Notes: generated from the sequence alone by a model not told the origin. DNA of 30,169 bases from Candidatus Helarchaeota archaeon (GCA_016840125.1 JAEOSY010000160.1:1-30169), one strand, 5' to 3'; positions 1 to 8,231 are shown, numbered from the stretch's first letter. Numbers and translations: made by a program.

Positions 1-853
1 CCCGCCTAAACAACTTCCATTTTATGTAATTCCATATTTCATGCTTTCCCTCAATTCCCTGTTGTTCATAAAGTTTATCAAATTTAAATGGGTTTTTTAT
101 ATTAAACATTTCTTTCATAACATTATCAAAATTCTCATAAATTTTGTTGAATGGCTCGGCTGATTGTGTTTTCTTTACTTCTTCAACTACAAACGACAGA
201 CGGGTCACAATTTCTTCAAGTATTTTTTTCCCCTTCTCAACGGATGCATATTTAGTAGGATCCCGTCCCATGATGCAATGTCGAATACACCTCTCTGAGA
301 ATTTCAACCCCTTCCCAACACGATCCAAATCGACATATTCGGGATTTATCGCCATTATTATTGATGTTTCCCATTCCGCCGCATGATCTCCTAAATATCC
401 CAAGTCCGGGACAAGTGCCTGCTCGGGAATACCAAGGGCAAATCCATCCTTATGGTTCTTGGTGAATTTTTGAGCAGCTTTTCGGACATTTTTTATTTGT
501 GCCCCTGGATAATGCCCCGTTAATAAAACTACAAATCGAAATCCCATCTCATACAGTTGTTTCATCATCTTCTCTGTGTTTTTCTTTAAATATTTCTGGC
601 TGAAATGGAATGTAAAAGGAAAATTCACTGTATTAAACGCACCATAATTCACACATGGGAATAGAACTCCCCCCGTGATTGCTGCACATTTCTGAAGGAT
701 ATACGATGCTTTTATTGAATCATTTCCCAATACCATATGTTCTCCATGCCATTCAAGCGCACCAAATGGGATATACGCAAGCGGATTTTCCAGAATATAA
801 TCTTCCATCTCTTTAGGTTTTGTTGTCATGTAGTCTAAATATTTATGTCCCAT
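1..853 (-). CDS. Creatininase-family amidohydrolase, 3' end cut by window edge
   Basis: This is a metal-dependent amidohydrolase of the creatininase family (creatinine, formamide or peptide-like amide hydrolysis); the exact substrate cannot be told. About 284 residues are visible and the frame runs off the left edge, so at most a short C-terminus is missing. The family metal-binding block GALEWHGEHMVLGND lies at residues 31-45 (E34, H36, D45), TGHYPGAQ at 112-119, and the second conserved block GDHAAEWETS at 155-164. The ATG at 853 is preferred because it is the first start in a frame that is closed further upstream; AGGA lies about 10 nt before it. The Met at residue 9 is an alternative. The gene begins 46 bp after the stop of the GTPase gene on the same strand, so the two may be co-transcribed. 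No functional link to the GTPase is evident. Confidence 0.85.
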   Translation of the reverse strand, partial: MGHKYLDYMTTKPKEMEDYILENPLAYIPFGALEWHGEHMVLGNDSIKASYILQKCAAITGGVLFPCVNYGAFNTVNFPFTFHFSQKYLKKNTEKMMKQLYEMGFRFVVLLTGHYPGAQIKNVRKAAQKFTKNHKDGFALGIPEQALVPDLGYLGDHAAEWETSIIMAINPEYVDLDRVGKGLKFSERCIRHCIMGRDPTKYASVEKGKKILEEIVTRLSFVVEEVKKTQSAEPFNKIYENFDNVMKEMFNIKNPFKFDKLYEQQGIEGKHEIWNYIKWKLFRR

Positions 854-899
854 AAAAACAACCAATCCTAAAAAATCTTTCAAGTAATTGGATATAGAA

Positions 900-1940
900 T
901 CATTTTTTCTTAAGAATCTTATTGTAAATTAACTCAGCCATTTGCTGAAAAACATCTGCAATATGCTCTCCTGTTTTAGCTGAAGTTTCATAATAGCCGA
1001 GGTGAAGTTTCTCTGCCATTTTTTGAATATCCTCCCCTTTAACTTTTCGCTCCTTGACTAAATCATTTTTGTTGGCGAGAATAAACCCGTCCAGGTCCCT
1101 CTTCAGATGCCCCGTAATATCTTTATACCAATGCGGCACGTTATGGAACGAATCAGGGTCCGTCAAGTCAAAAACCAATAATACGCCAGCACTACCAGTG
1201 TAAAAGGGTTTCCTCATGGACTGAAATTTGCTTTGCCCTGCGATATCCCAAAGGATATATTTTACATTAATATTTTTATATTTTATCTGCTTCTTACTCA
1301 AATTTACACCCATTGTTGGAATGTAAGTTCTTCTGAAGGCACTGTCCGTAAATCTTAAAATGGTGGAGGTCTTCCCTACATGAGGATCTCCAACAACAAT
1401 CAATTTCCACTCAAAATCATGTCCAGCGACACCCTTTTCGGCTGCCTCCGGAAATGCTCCTTCTTTAGTTGAAACCTCTTCCTTACGCAAATCCTCTATA
1501 ACATGCCGAATAGATCCTTGAAATTGGTCGATCTCACTTAAAATTAAGTCCTTATCCACCTTTTTTTCTTCCAATTTTTTGAGTTTTTTTGCAACTTTGG
1601 CAAATATCTTTTCAAAATTCTTGATATACTTATAGAAAATGAGGTCATCTGCTTCGTCGAATAAGAGTGTAAGCGAACAATCAGTACCCTTACCCCGACG
1701 ATCGTGGTCTCTTATCTCCATATATTTAACGAGTCCCTTCTGTTTAATAGAGGGAAATGGTATAACCCCAAGCGATTCTGGTACTTTTCCTCCCTCACCC
1801 GCAAGAACATTTATCGTTTTTAGACTTATCAAATCTTGGATTTTCTCGGTTAAGTTTGATGGAATCCAGACACGTGCTGTTGGACCCGCCTTGTCATCAA
1901 ATTGCGAATAAACAATACCTTTTATGAGATCTTGAGCCAT
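900..1940 (-). CDS. Ras-superfamily small GTPase with longin-like N-terminal extension
   Basis: This is a two-part protein of 346 residues. The C-terminal half is a complete small GTPase: P-loop GDPHVGKT at 184-191, switch I PTMG near 208, DIAGQ at 232-236 with the catalytic-type Gln, NKND at 290-293 and TSAK at 319-322. It ends in lysines with no prenylation cysteine. The first 120 residues form an alternating strand/helix pattern that I read as a longin-like (roadblock/longin superfamily) domain, followed by a charged helical linker. Family knowledge: Asgard genomes are rich in such GTPases, which act as nucleotide switches in trafficking-like or polarity roles. The ATG at 1940 is chosen because purine-rich GTAAGAAGTG precedes it; a GTG at 1949 is an alternative. 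The gene follows a separate longin protein by about 46 bp, and that protein is a candidate partner. Membrane attachment, if any, is not by lipidation. Confidence 0.9.
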   Translation of the reverse strand: MAQDLIKGIVYSQFDDKAGPTARVWIPSNLTEKIQDLISLKTINVLAGEGGKVPESLGVIPFPSIKQKGLVKYMEIRDHDRRGKGTDCSLTLLFDEADDLIFYKYIKNFEKIFAKVAKKLKKLEEKKVDKDLILSEIDQFQGSIRHVIEDLRKEEVSTKEGAFPEAAEKGVAGHDFEWKLIVVGDPHVGKTSTILRFTDSAFRRTYIPTMGVNLSKKQIKYKNINVKYILWDIAGQSKFQSMRKPFYTGSAGVLLVFDLTDPDSFHNVPHWYKDITGHLKRDLDGFILANKNDLVKERKVKGEDIQKMAEKLHLGYYETSAKTGEHIADVFQQMAELIYNKILKKK

Positions 1941-1986
1941 GCAGTTCACTTCTTACCAAGAAGTTACTTAAACATTTGTCATTCAG

Positions 1987-2466
1987 CTATTTTTGTTCTT
2001 CGTTTGTGGATTCATCATCTGTAAAAGAAAGCCCTTTAACTAGTTCCTTCATGCGGGTTTCAACAGGAGCGACATCAACTTCATCCATGATACTTTCGAG
2101 ATTCGCGCTCCATTCATCGAACGCGTCAGTGGAGAAATCAGTATCTTGTTTAAGTAACGTCCTGTGTTTCTGAATGAAACTCTGGCGGATCCGACCTAAA
2201 AGGCGTTTCACTTCCGCAACATCCGCCTTAGGGTTAGCTACTAGCACAAACAGCAGGTCATACGTCGGTGAAGAAATTCCAATGAGTAAATCTTTTTCTG
2301 TATGGATTGCCCGTACCCCTTTGGACCCAATTTTCTGAGCAAACATCCATATAGCCGATAAAAAACCAGAAATCAAGACCGGATCTTCCTGTATCCCCTC
2401 TGCCTTCCAATTCTTGGAAAACAATAATTTCCCGGTAGAATGAAATACATATAAATTGTTAAGCAC
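1987..2466 (-). CDS. Longin-domain protein, probable partner of the adjacent GTPase
   Basis: This 159-residue protein starts directly with a beta-hairpin pattern (YVFHSTGKLLFSKNW), then a hydrophobic helix around residues 33-46, two more strands (IHTEKDLLIGISS, DLLFVLVANP) and a long amphipathic helix. That order is the longin fold found in SNARE, adaptor and FUZ/MON1-type proteins. The tail (105-159) is acidic and probably flexible. The start is a GTG at 2466, supported by GAGG nine nt upstream; no ATG fits. It is the first gene of a probable operon with the longin-GTPase fusion. In eukaryotes, paired longin proteins form Rab exchange factors and scaffolds, and in bacteria the roadblock protein MglB controls the GTPase MglA. 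A regulatory role for this protein is therefore a reasonable inference but is not shown here. The fold call rests on pattern reading only. Confidence 0.8.
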   Translation of the reverse strand: MLNNLYVFHSTGKLLFSKNWKAEGIQEDPVLISGFLSAIWMFAQKIGSKGVRAIHTEKDLLIGISSPTYDLLFVLVANPKADVAEVKRLLGRIRQSFIQKHRTLLKQDTDFSTDAFDEWSANLESIMDEVDVAPVETRMKELVKGLSFTDDESTNEEQK

Positions 2467-2546
2467 TCAAATCGGCCTCGGAAATTCGTCGTCCTAGTGT
2501 TTTGTTTATGTAAGATCCAATCCTTTGAATTATACTGTTAGCCGTG

Positions 2547-2554
2547 ATTTATAA
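2547..2554 (-). promoter_or_regulatory. TATA-like box for the longin/GTPase operon
   Basis: TTATAAAT on the minus strand lies about 80 nt before the GTG start. Transcription starting about 25 nt downstream would leave a leader of about 55 nt carrying the GAGG site. It is based on the motif only. Confidence 0.35.
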
Positions 2555-2603
2555 CATCTTCGGAAAAAAGCGAATTCATACGTGAAATATCAAGAGATAT
2601 GTT

Positions 2604-2620
2604 AATAAAAAAAGGAAATG
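2604..2620 (-). terminator. T-rich terminator after the gelsolin-fusion gene
   Basis: Read on the minus strand, a run of seven T preceded by CC begins a few bases after the stop codon at 2624. T-tracts like this end transcription in archaea. Confidence 0.45.
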
Positions 2621-2623
2621 AAA

Positions 2624-3730
2624 TTAATCAAATCCTAATAAATCCTTAGCATTTCCAATAATTTCACTAACAACTGAACTTTCTAACCCACTTTTTGCAG
2701 CAATTTCTTCTGCATTCCCGAGGCTCAGCTCCATTATTGTAGTAATATTTGCCCGATAGAGAGCTGTGGCAATTTCTTTTGTGATACCTCTCACTAGAGT
2801 TAGAGATGAAATTGCTTCATTTAATTCTGCCTCGTCAACTACCTTTGTTTCGGTTGCTGATACTGGACTTGGTGAGCTTACTTCTTCTTTAACAGGCGTT
2901 GATTTAGTATCAGAAGCAAGTTTGTTCCACACACTACCAACATCTTCCTTAGCACTCTCAGCCATCGCTTGTGCAGCTTTCCGCTCCTCAATCTCCTTTC
3001 GCTTCTGCTCTTCAGCCTCCATCCGTTTCCGCTCTTCTGCCTCTTTCTGTCTCCGTTCTTCTTCAAGTTTAAGTTTTCGCTCCTCTTCCTCTTTCGCCTT
3101 TTGCGCTGCCTCTGCCTTTTCCCTCTCCGCTTCTTCTTGTTGCTTTTTGGCTTCCGCTTCCTGACGCCTGATCTCCGCTTCTTCTTGTTGCTTTTTGGCT
3201 TCTGCTTCCTTTTTACGTTTTATCTCTTCAGCTTCTCTCAGCTTCTGCTCTTCTGCAGCTTTTGCCTTCGCCGCCTCTGCGGCTACTTTTAATTCAGCCC
3301 CTAATTTAGGAAAATTATCAGGTTCTTCACCCTGTTCAACTCGCTTGATCTTCGCGCTATACATTCTTAATCCGGATTTCAATTTCGTGGTCTCAACGCC
3401 CGCCTTATATGCATCTCCGGGACTACTAGCAGCTCCCTTCCAGATCCAAAGTGTATTTGAATTTCGATCGATAACTACATATGAGTTTTCAGACTCAAGA
3501 CTGTATTCTTTAACGATCCCAGTTTTAGTCACTTGCATGATTTCAACCTTGGGAAGTTCCTCCTTTTTCTCATCCAGATCAACCTTAACACTAATCGCCA
3601 CTTTTGCTGATGATTCCGAAAAATGGCAGACCGGACAATATTTCAGGGTTTCACTTTTCTGCATCATTGGAGAGCCGCAACGTGGGCATAACTTCTTTTT
3701 CTGGGTTAACTTTGGCATTTTGTATGTCAT
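2624..3730 (-). CDS. Zinc ribbon - gelsolin-like - coiled coil - HhH fusion protein
   Basis: A 368-residue multidomain protein. Residues 15-35 form a zinc ribbon (C15, C18, C32, C35). Residues 60-145 match the gelsolin/villin segment: a YVVID strand, LWIWKGAASS (compare the family WvGk element), a helix, and VEQGEEPDNF, the conserved GxEPxxF end. Residues 146-262 are an uninterrupted Glu/Lys/Ala/Arg-rich stretch, predicted to be a long helix or coiled coil. Residues 262-305 are a flexible linker, and 306-368 read as helix-hairpin-helix repeats (LTLVRGITKEIATALYRANI, then SGLESSVVSEII). Gelsolin domains bind actin, which Asgard archaea possess; HhH units usually contact DNA or proteins. The start at 3730 is set by GAGGT seven nt upstream. 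It appears to be a single-gene unit. A cytoskeletal scaffold or adaptor role is inference. Confidence 0.88.
   Translation of the reverse strand: MTYKMPKLTQKKKLCPRCGSPMMQKSETLKYCPVCHFSESSAKVAISVKVDLDEKKEELPKVEIMQVTKTGIVKEYSLESENSYVVIDRNSNTLWIWKGAASSPGDAYKAGVETTKLKSGLRMYSAKIKRVEQGEEPDNFPKLGAELKVAAEAAKAKAAEEQKLREAEEIKRKKEAEAKKQQEEAEIRRQEAEAKKQQEEAEREKAEAAQKAKEEEERKLKLEEERRQKEAEERKRMEAEEQKRKEIEERKAAQAMAESAKEDVGSVWNKLASDTKSTPVKEEVSSPSPVSATETKVVDEAELNEAISSLTLVRGITKEIATALYRANITTIMELSLGNAEEIAAKSGLESSVVSEIIGNAKDLLGFD
3125..3208 (-). repeat. 48-bp tandem duplication within the coiled-coil coding region
   Basis: Nearly identical 36-bp blocks begin at 3125 and 3173, a period of 48 bp or 16 residues, each encoding EAEAKKQQEEAE. 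It looks like a recent in-frame duplication that lengthens the charged helix. Confidence 0.7.
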
Positions 3731-3937
3731 CTTAATTACCTCGTTTTTAAATCATTTAATCTTAGTCTAAGTCATGAAATCTTGCCTTTTACTTAAGTTC
3801 TCACTCATAACCTGAAACTAATTTCTGTAATCTATTTTTTTTTAATTCTATTAAATCTGACTAAAATTTTTCCTATGAAGAAAGTTATGTGGCTTTTAAA
3901 AATACAGCGTTTTAATTAATGTCGACTTCTCTCCCAG

Positions 3938-4429
3938 TTAGAGTTCTCGTTCCATGACCAGATAAATTTCTTCGAATCCAAATTTTTTAAATAATTGAAG
4001 CGGATTCTTTAATTCTCGTCTTGCGTTTATCCGAACTGCAGTCGCCTTCTTATCCGAGGAGAATTCAAGCGCCACATCTAACAGTTTAGACCCAACTCCT
4101 TTTCCTTGGTAGTTAGGATCTACTATAAAATTAATTATCTTCCCTACAATCTGATTGGACCGCCAATCACGCCCAACGTCAACAAGGATCATTCCAACAA
4201 GTTTCTTATCAGCTTCAGTAGTATCTTCTGCAACAAAAATTCCTCCCACTTCATATTTATACTTCATATCCATTCGCCATTGATCTCTGAAGAAGGTTTT
4301 GTGGAACATCTCTGTTAGAGATCTCATTAACTGTTCAAGTTCATCTAGGTCATCAATTAATGATTTCCGAATAGCTATTGACGTATCGACCATTTTATCT
4401 AAATCCTGTACTCGCTTTATTTTCTTCAT
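3938..4429 (-). CDS. GNAT-family N-acetyltransferase
   Basis: This 163-residue protein would transfer an acetyl group from acetyl-CoA to an amine; the substrate is unknown. The acetyl-CoA pyrophosphate loop is QGKGVGSKLL at residues 108-117, preceded by the beta4 strand IINFIVDP. NPLQLFKKFGFE at 142-153 is the usual motif B end of GNAT proteins. The fold begins at about residue 19, so the first 12-18 residues are extra. An internal ATG at 4393, with AGGA about 9 nt upstream, would give a more standard 151-residue enzyme. The longer start at 4429 has no clear ribosome site but has an AT-rich TATA-like stretch about 25 nt away, as in a leaderless message. It is divergent from the next gene. Confidence 0.85.
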   Translation of the reverse strand: MKKIKRVQDLDKMVDTSIAIRKSLIDDLDELEQLMRSLTEMFHKTFFRDQWRMDMKYKYEVGGIFVAEDTTEADKKLVGMILVDVGRDWRSNQIVGKIINFIVDPNYQGKGVGSKLLDVALEFSSDKKATAVRINARRELKNPLQLFKKFGFEEIYLVMEREL

Positions 4430-4468
4430 CTAGTCGATGTTTAAAAAGTATATTAATTTTATTTAACA

Positions 4469-4480
4469 AAAATATATATA
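4469..4480 (+). promoter_or_regulatory. TATA-like box upstream of the 4523 gene
   Basis: An AAAATATATATA stretch lies about 45-50 nt before the ATG at 4523, in the 93-bp divergent region. The position suits transcription starting near 4500. Confidence 0.4.
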
Positions 4481-4522
4481 GCATAGAGCGATTCAATAGT
4501 TTAAAGATGTGAGTGGATACGA

Positions 4523-4933
4523 ATGCCAAGAGGGAAAAAGAAAATAAATAAAGCGATACAACCAACCTCCACCCAAAGTGCTACTGATATTTTTAAAACT
4601 GGGATGAATTTCGAGAATACAATTGAATTTATAGAATCTAAAGTACTAGATGCATTTTTCGGGACTATTTGCAGACAGGGTGACTGGGATTTAGCAAAAC
4701 AATATATTTCAAATGTGGAGGAATGGGTACAAATGCTACAAACAACTGCTAAACTCGAGTTTAATTTCTTACCCGAAGATCTCCAAAATAAGATAATTAA
4801 GACTAGCGAGAATCTAGATTCGGGAATCAAAATCTTGTTGAAAGCAATTGAAAAAAAGAATTTTGATGATTCCAACACGGTACTTGAAATGATACTAAAA
4901 GAAATTCGGGATTTATATAAATTAAGAGAATAA
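4523..4933 (+). CDS. Small helical protein of unknown function
   Basis: I do not recognise this 136-residue protein. It has a basic N-terminus (MPRGKKKINK), a polar linker, then from about residue 28 a mostly helical, leucine-rich region with a Cys and several Trp (CRQGDWDLAKQY, WVQMLQTT). There is no signal peptide, membrane segment or catalytic motif. The ATG at 4523 follows GTGAGTGG, a weak ribosome site. It stands alone, divergent from the GNAT gene and 188 bp before mtd. The coding call rests on the clean frame, the upstream TATA-like box and ordinary residue composition. Confidence 0.65.
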   Translation: MPRGKKKINKAIQPTSTQSATDIFKTGMNFENTIEFIESKVLDAFFGTICRQGDWDLAKQYISNVEEWVQMLQTTAKLEFNFLPEDLQNKIIKTSENLDSGIKILLKAIEKKNFDDSNTVLEMILKEIRDLYKLRE

Positions 4934-5121
4934 TTCTAAATTTTTACAAACCTGTTCTGATTTAGTCTTCAGTCACTTTATACTTATCTATTATAGCGTT
5001 CCCAAACCCATTGAACTTTATTTTATTTCTAATACCATTTTTAAGAAGCAAAACTTTAAAATGGAGTTCTCAAAAAAGTCTAAATTAATAAAATTACCAC
5101 TTTTTAAAATGAGTTGGTATT

Positions 5122-5952
5122 ATGGTTGTAAAAATTGGCGTTGTAAAATGTGGAAATATAGGTATCAGCCCTGTAATTGAATTATTACTCGACGAACGGG
5201 CCGATAGGGACAACCTTGATGTACGTGTAGTGGCATCTGGTGCGAAATTAGGTCCCGCACAGTGTGAAGAAGCGACGAAAAAGATTCTTGATTTCAATCC
5301 CCAATTGGTAATCTTCCTCTCACCCAACGCCGGGTTACCTGGACCCGGTAAAGCACGTGAGATCCTCGCAGGAGCCAGCATCCCGTCAATTATAATCTCA
5401 GACGCACCTGGAAAGAAGGCAGTTGAAGATATTGAGGCCAAAGGTCAAGGTTACTTCATCTTAATCGCCGATTCGATGATAGGTGCTCGACGGCCTTTTC
5501 TTGATCCAGTTGAGATGGCACTCTTTAATTCGAACATTCTCGCTGTTCTTGCCATTACAGGTGTATTGCCATTAGTTTCTACCGAGATCGACAAAGTAAT
5601 CGAACAGCTCGACAAAGGTGAAAAACCTACACTCCCTCGAATAGTCGTTAATAAGAAGAATGCTATTTCCGCAGCTGGGTTCACTAATCCCTATGCGAGA
5701 AATAAGGCAATGGCTGCTCATGAGCTTTGTAAAGCAGTAGCTGGCATAAATGTTGAGGGTTGCTTTAAGACCAAGGGTCGCGAAAATTACATGCCTATAG
5801 TAGGCGCTGCACACGAAATGATGCGGGAAGCGATGTTACTAGCGGATCAGGCACGCGAGATCGAAAAATTCGGAAATTCAGTGCTCCGACGTCCCCATGC
5901 ACCTGATGGGAAAGTCCTATCGAAACGCGATTTTGCCGAAAAGCCAGTCTAA
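5122..5952 (+). CDS. mtd: F420-dependent methylenetetrahydromethanopterin dehydrogenase
   Basis: Mtd reversibly oxidises methylene-H4MPT to methenyl-H4MPT with coenzyme F420 in the cytoplasm, one step of the methyl branch of the archaeal Wood-Ljungdahl pathway. The 276-residue length is typical. Family landmarks are seen throughout: the N-terminus KIGVVKCGNIGISPVIELLL, GAKLGPAQCEE, SPNAGLPGPGKAREIL, ISDAPGKK, ADSMIGARRPFLDPVEM, and the C-terminal HEMMREAMLLADQAREIEKF. The ATG at 5122 begins the conserved N-terminus. A weak GGT lies just upstream. The gene is monocistronic by spacing but within 3.3 kb of fwdBD, which act in the same pathway. Its presence implies that the host makes F420 and a methanopterin-type C1 carrier. 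Confidence 0.97.
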   Translation: MVVKIGVVKCGNIGISPVIELLLDERADRDNLDVRVVASGAKLGPAQCEEATKKILDFNPQLVIFLSPNAGLPGPGKAREILAGASIPSIIISDAPGKKAVEDIEAKGQGYFILIADSMIGARRPFLDPVEMALFNSNILAVLAITGVLPLVSTEIDKVIEQLDKGEKPTLPRIVVNKKNAISAAGFTNPYARNKAMAAHELCKAVAGINVEGCFKTKGRENYMPIVGAAHEMMREAMLLADQAREIEKFGNSVLRRPHAPDGKVLSKRDFAEKPV

Positions 5953-5983
5953 ATTATCCTTTCTTTTCCTCTTTTTCTTAACT
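5953..5983 (+). terminator. Pyrimidine-rich terminator after mtd
   Basis: Several T-runs broken by single C residues start right after the mtd stop codon and end before the next gene at 6013, as expected for an archaeal T-tract terminator. Confidence 0.45.
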
Positions 5984-6012
5984 TATAACGAGCTACTTTT
6001 GATGAATCTCTG

Positions 6013-8199
6013 ATGGATTTTGCCGATGTTGTAATGGTTTTTCCCCCTGGTGGCGATGTTTCAAAACCCAATTTTGACTATCATTTAGGTTCATCATATA
6101 TTATCGCATATTTAAGGAAAAATGGGATAACTGCCATCCAATTCGTAACTAACGAATCCCTTAATGTGTTTGAGTGCGTTAAAAAAATAGTAAGTTATAA
6201 ACCAAAAATCATAGGTTTTAGTGTTTATCTGGCAAACTATTTACAATGTGCCCTAATCGCGAAAGAGCTGAAAAGATTCGATTCAAATCTGATCATTGTT
6301 TTTGGCGGACCTACTCCCACTTTCCAGTCCGAAACTATTATAGAAGATAATCTCAATGTTGATATTTGCGTCCGAGGTGAAGGTGAAGAAATCTTTCTCG
6401 ATTTAATAAATCTCTTATCTGAGAATGATTATAATTTATCAAATGAAATCCTTCAAAATATTAACGGGATTACTTACAGGGGGCATGAATCGGTTGTTAG
6501 AAACCCCGATAGCAACATCTTACTGAGAAATAAATCTGTTAAAAACTATTTGGATAAGTACCCCTCTCCAATTTTATCAGAAGTTATCCCCGCAACCGAA
6601 GCTCCCCGGGTTGGAATCATTACAGCCCGTGGATGCAATCAAAATTGTATTTACTGTAATTGTACAATGCTAAGTAAACGGAATATCTTCACACACTCAA
6701 TAGATCGCGTCATTGATGAGCTAGCTTATCTTGAAGAGTGCAGACAACAAAAAAGAATTGTTTGGATTTGGGATGATACCTTTACTTTATTACCCAATAG
6801 GGCTAAAGAAATTTGTGAAAGAATAATTGATAATCAAATTAGGCTTAAACTATCTTGCATTACAAGAGCGGATATAATCACTGAAGACTTGTTAGATCTT
6901 CTCGGAAATGCTGGTATTGTTGAAATTGGATTCGGTCTTGAAAGCGCGGACCCTCAGATCTTGAGAAAAATCGGGAAAGTTCACCCTGCTGAAGATGATC
7001 CATCCGATAATCTTCAAAAAGAGAAAGATTACATCAAAAAAATAAGACGCATGACTGCTTATGCGAGAAACCTCGGAATTAGAACCTTCGTGTATGTGAT
7101 GCAGGGGTTACCTGGGGAATCTATTGAGGACGCTCAAAAAACAATGAACTTTGTTGAGGAATTAAACCTCAATTACCACGTCACACAGCATTTGATCATT
7201 TACCCTGGCACACCTCTCTTTTCATATTACGAAATATATGGCTATCAGGTACAGAGAGGCTTAAAAAATAAGGTATATCTAAAAACAAATCATCCATTTA
7301 ATCTACACTCAATTAAAATCGCCCCTAAATCCCTCTTTGAGAAAGACGGACTCGATTATGATAATAAGAATTGGAAGGTCTTAGCCTTTAATACCAAAAG
7401 AGATCTCAAAAAGAATTTTTTTGATAATATTATTTTATGTTCCAATTCACTCAAACCAACTTTAATCAAATGGTTACAACGGAATTTGGCTATTAACGGG
7501 AATTTTATTCATATCTACACAGATAAACGTGAACTTATTAAAAAACACGATTCCAATCTGTTTGCACTTCACGAATACTTTTCTCCAACTTTGCAATATC
7601 ACAGTTATGTACGGGATACTACAAATGAATATCCTTTTAGTTTGAGACCTGGGCGGATGCTCATTCATTTCAATGAAACTTTTGGATTCCCCATGGAAAT
7701 CTATAATTCTGAAGCGGCGCTGTCTTCCTCTAATTCTCCGAACCCTTCCCGAAATAGGAAAGGATCCATTGCTATCGACTTTCGCAAAAAGGATACCCAA
7801 AAACTACATGAATTTCTGCTGAAATTGTCCCAATCCGCTAATTTCCTAGACATAGAAGGCTCCTACCCTAAATTTCTTCATTTGTGCCGATGGACAGGTA
7901 ACTTGGGAAACTGTCTCACTTTTGACACTGCAATTATTGGACAAGATGATCGTATTCGGATTTGTTGGCATGGTGCGCCGATTGGTAAGGTTGGCATGTC
8001 CTTTTCCGAATTAATACAAAACTTCAATGCTCTAAAACACAACACTCTGGAGAAAAGAGCTTGTAATACTTGTATCAAAAATGAAACTTGCATACAATGT
8101 ATTTTCCCTCATCCCTTATCGAGTGAAGAGTATTGCGAATATAAAAAGAGGTATGATACTACTGATATAGCACAATTTCTGAAATTAAACACTCGCTGA
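6013..8199 (+). CDS. B12-binding radical SAM protein with SPASM-like C-terminal cysteine domain
   Basis: This 728-residue enzyme has three visible parts. Residues 1-140 are a Rossmann-like B12-binding domain (IIVFGGPTPTF, VDICVRGEGEEIF) without the DxHxxG ligand motif. Residues 200-420 are a radical SAM barrel with the cluster motif C208-x3-C212-x2-C215, GFGLESADPQIL and a late YPGTPLF strand. Residues 610-728 hold a cysteine cluster: C625, C634, C651, then C684-x2-C687-x5-C693-x2-C696 and C708. It includes CWHGAPIGKVG, which resembles SPASM domains that hold auxiliary [4Fe-4S] clusters in peptide- and protein-modifying enzymes. The substrate is unknown. No short precursor peptide is visible beside it. 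The neighbours are mtd upstream and convergent fwdB downstream, so a role in C1 cofactor chemistry is also possible. The ATG at 6013 has no strong ribosome site. Confidence 0.88.
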   Translation: MDFADVVMVFPPGGDVSKPNFDYHLGSSYIIAYLRKNGITAIQFVTNESLNVFECVKKIVSYKPKIIGFSVYLANYLQCALIAKELKRFDSNLIIVFGGPTPTFQSETIIEDNLNVDICVRGEGEEIFLDLINLLSENDYNLSNEILQNINGITYRGHESVVRNPDSNILLRNKSVKNYLDKYPSPILSEVIPATEAPRVGIITARGCNQNCIYCNCTMLSKRNIFTHSIDRVIDELAYLEECRQQKRIVWIWDDTFTLLPNRAKEICERIIDNQIRLKLSCITRADIITEDLLDLLGNAGIVEIGFGLESADPQILRKIGKVHPAEDDPSDNLQKEKDYIKKIRRMTAYARNLGIRTFVYVMQGLPGESIEDAQKTMNFVEELNLNYHVTQHLIIYPGTPLFSYYEIYGYQVQRGLKNKVYLKTNHPFNLHSIKIAPKSLFEKDGLDYDNKNWKVLAFNTKRDLKKNFFDNIILCSNSLKPTLIKWLQRNLAINGNFIHIYTDKRELIKKHDSNLFALHEYFSPTLQYHSYVRDTTNEYPFSLRPGRMLIHFNETFGFPMEIYNSEAALSSSNSPNPSRNRKGSIAIDFRKKDTQKLHEFLLKLSQSANFLDIEGSYPKFLHLCRWTGNLGNCLTFDTAIIGQDDRIRICWHGAPIGKVGMSFSELIQNFNALKHNTLEKRACNTCIKNETCIQCIFPHPLSSEEYCEYKKRYDTTDIAQFLKLNTR

Positions 8200-8207
8200 A
8201 AGTAGAG

Positions 8208-8223
8208 TTTTTTTATAAAAAAA
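8208..8223. terminator. Palindromic bidirectional T-tract terminator
   Basis: Seven T, then AT, then seven A form a perfect 16-bp palindrome in the 32-bp gap between the convergent radical SAM and fwdB genes. Each strand therefore offers a T-tract just past its own stop codon. Confidence 0.55.
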
Positions 8224-8231
8224 TGAAAGGA

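Noticed and set aside
144..386. Plus-strand 80-codon open frame near the left edge
   Set aside because: It is antisense to the creatininase-family gene, whose metal-binding motifs are clear on the minus strand.
2766..3770. Long plus-strand open frames rich in Ser, Leu and Phe
   Set aside because: They lie antisense to the Glu/Lys/Ala-rich coiled coil; reversed Glu and Lys codons give Ser, Leu and Phe, so these are composition shadows with no ribosome site or domain.
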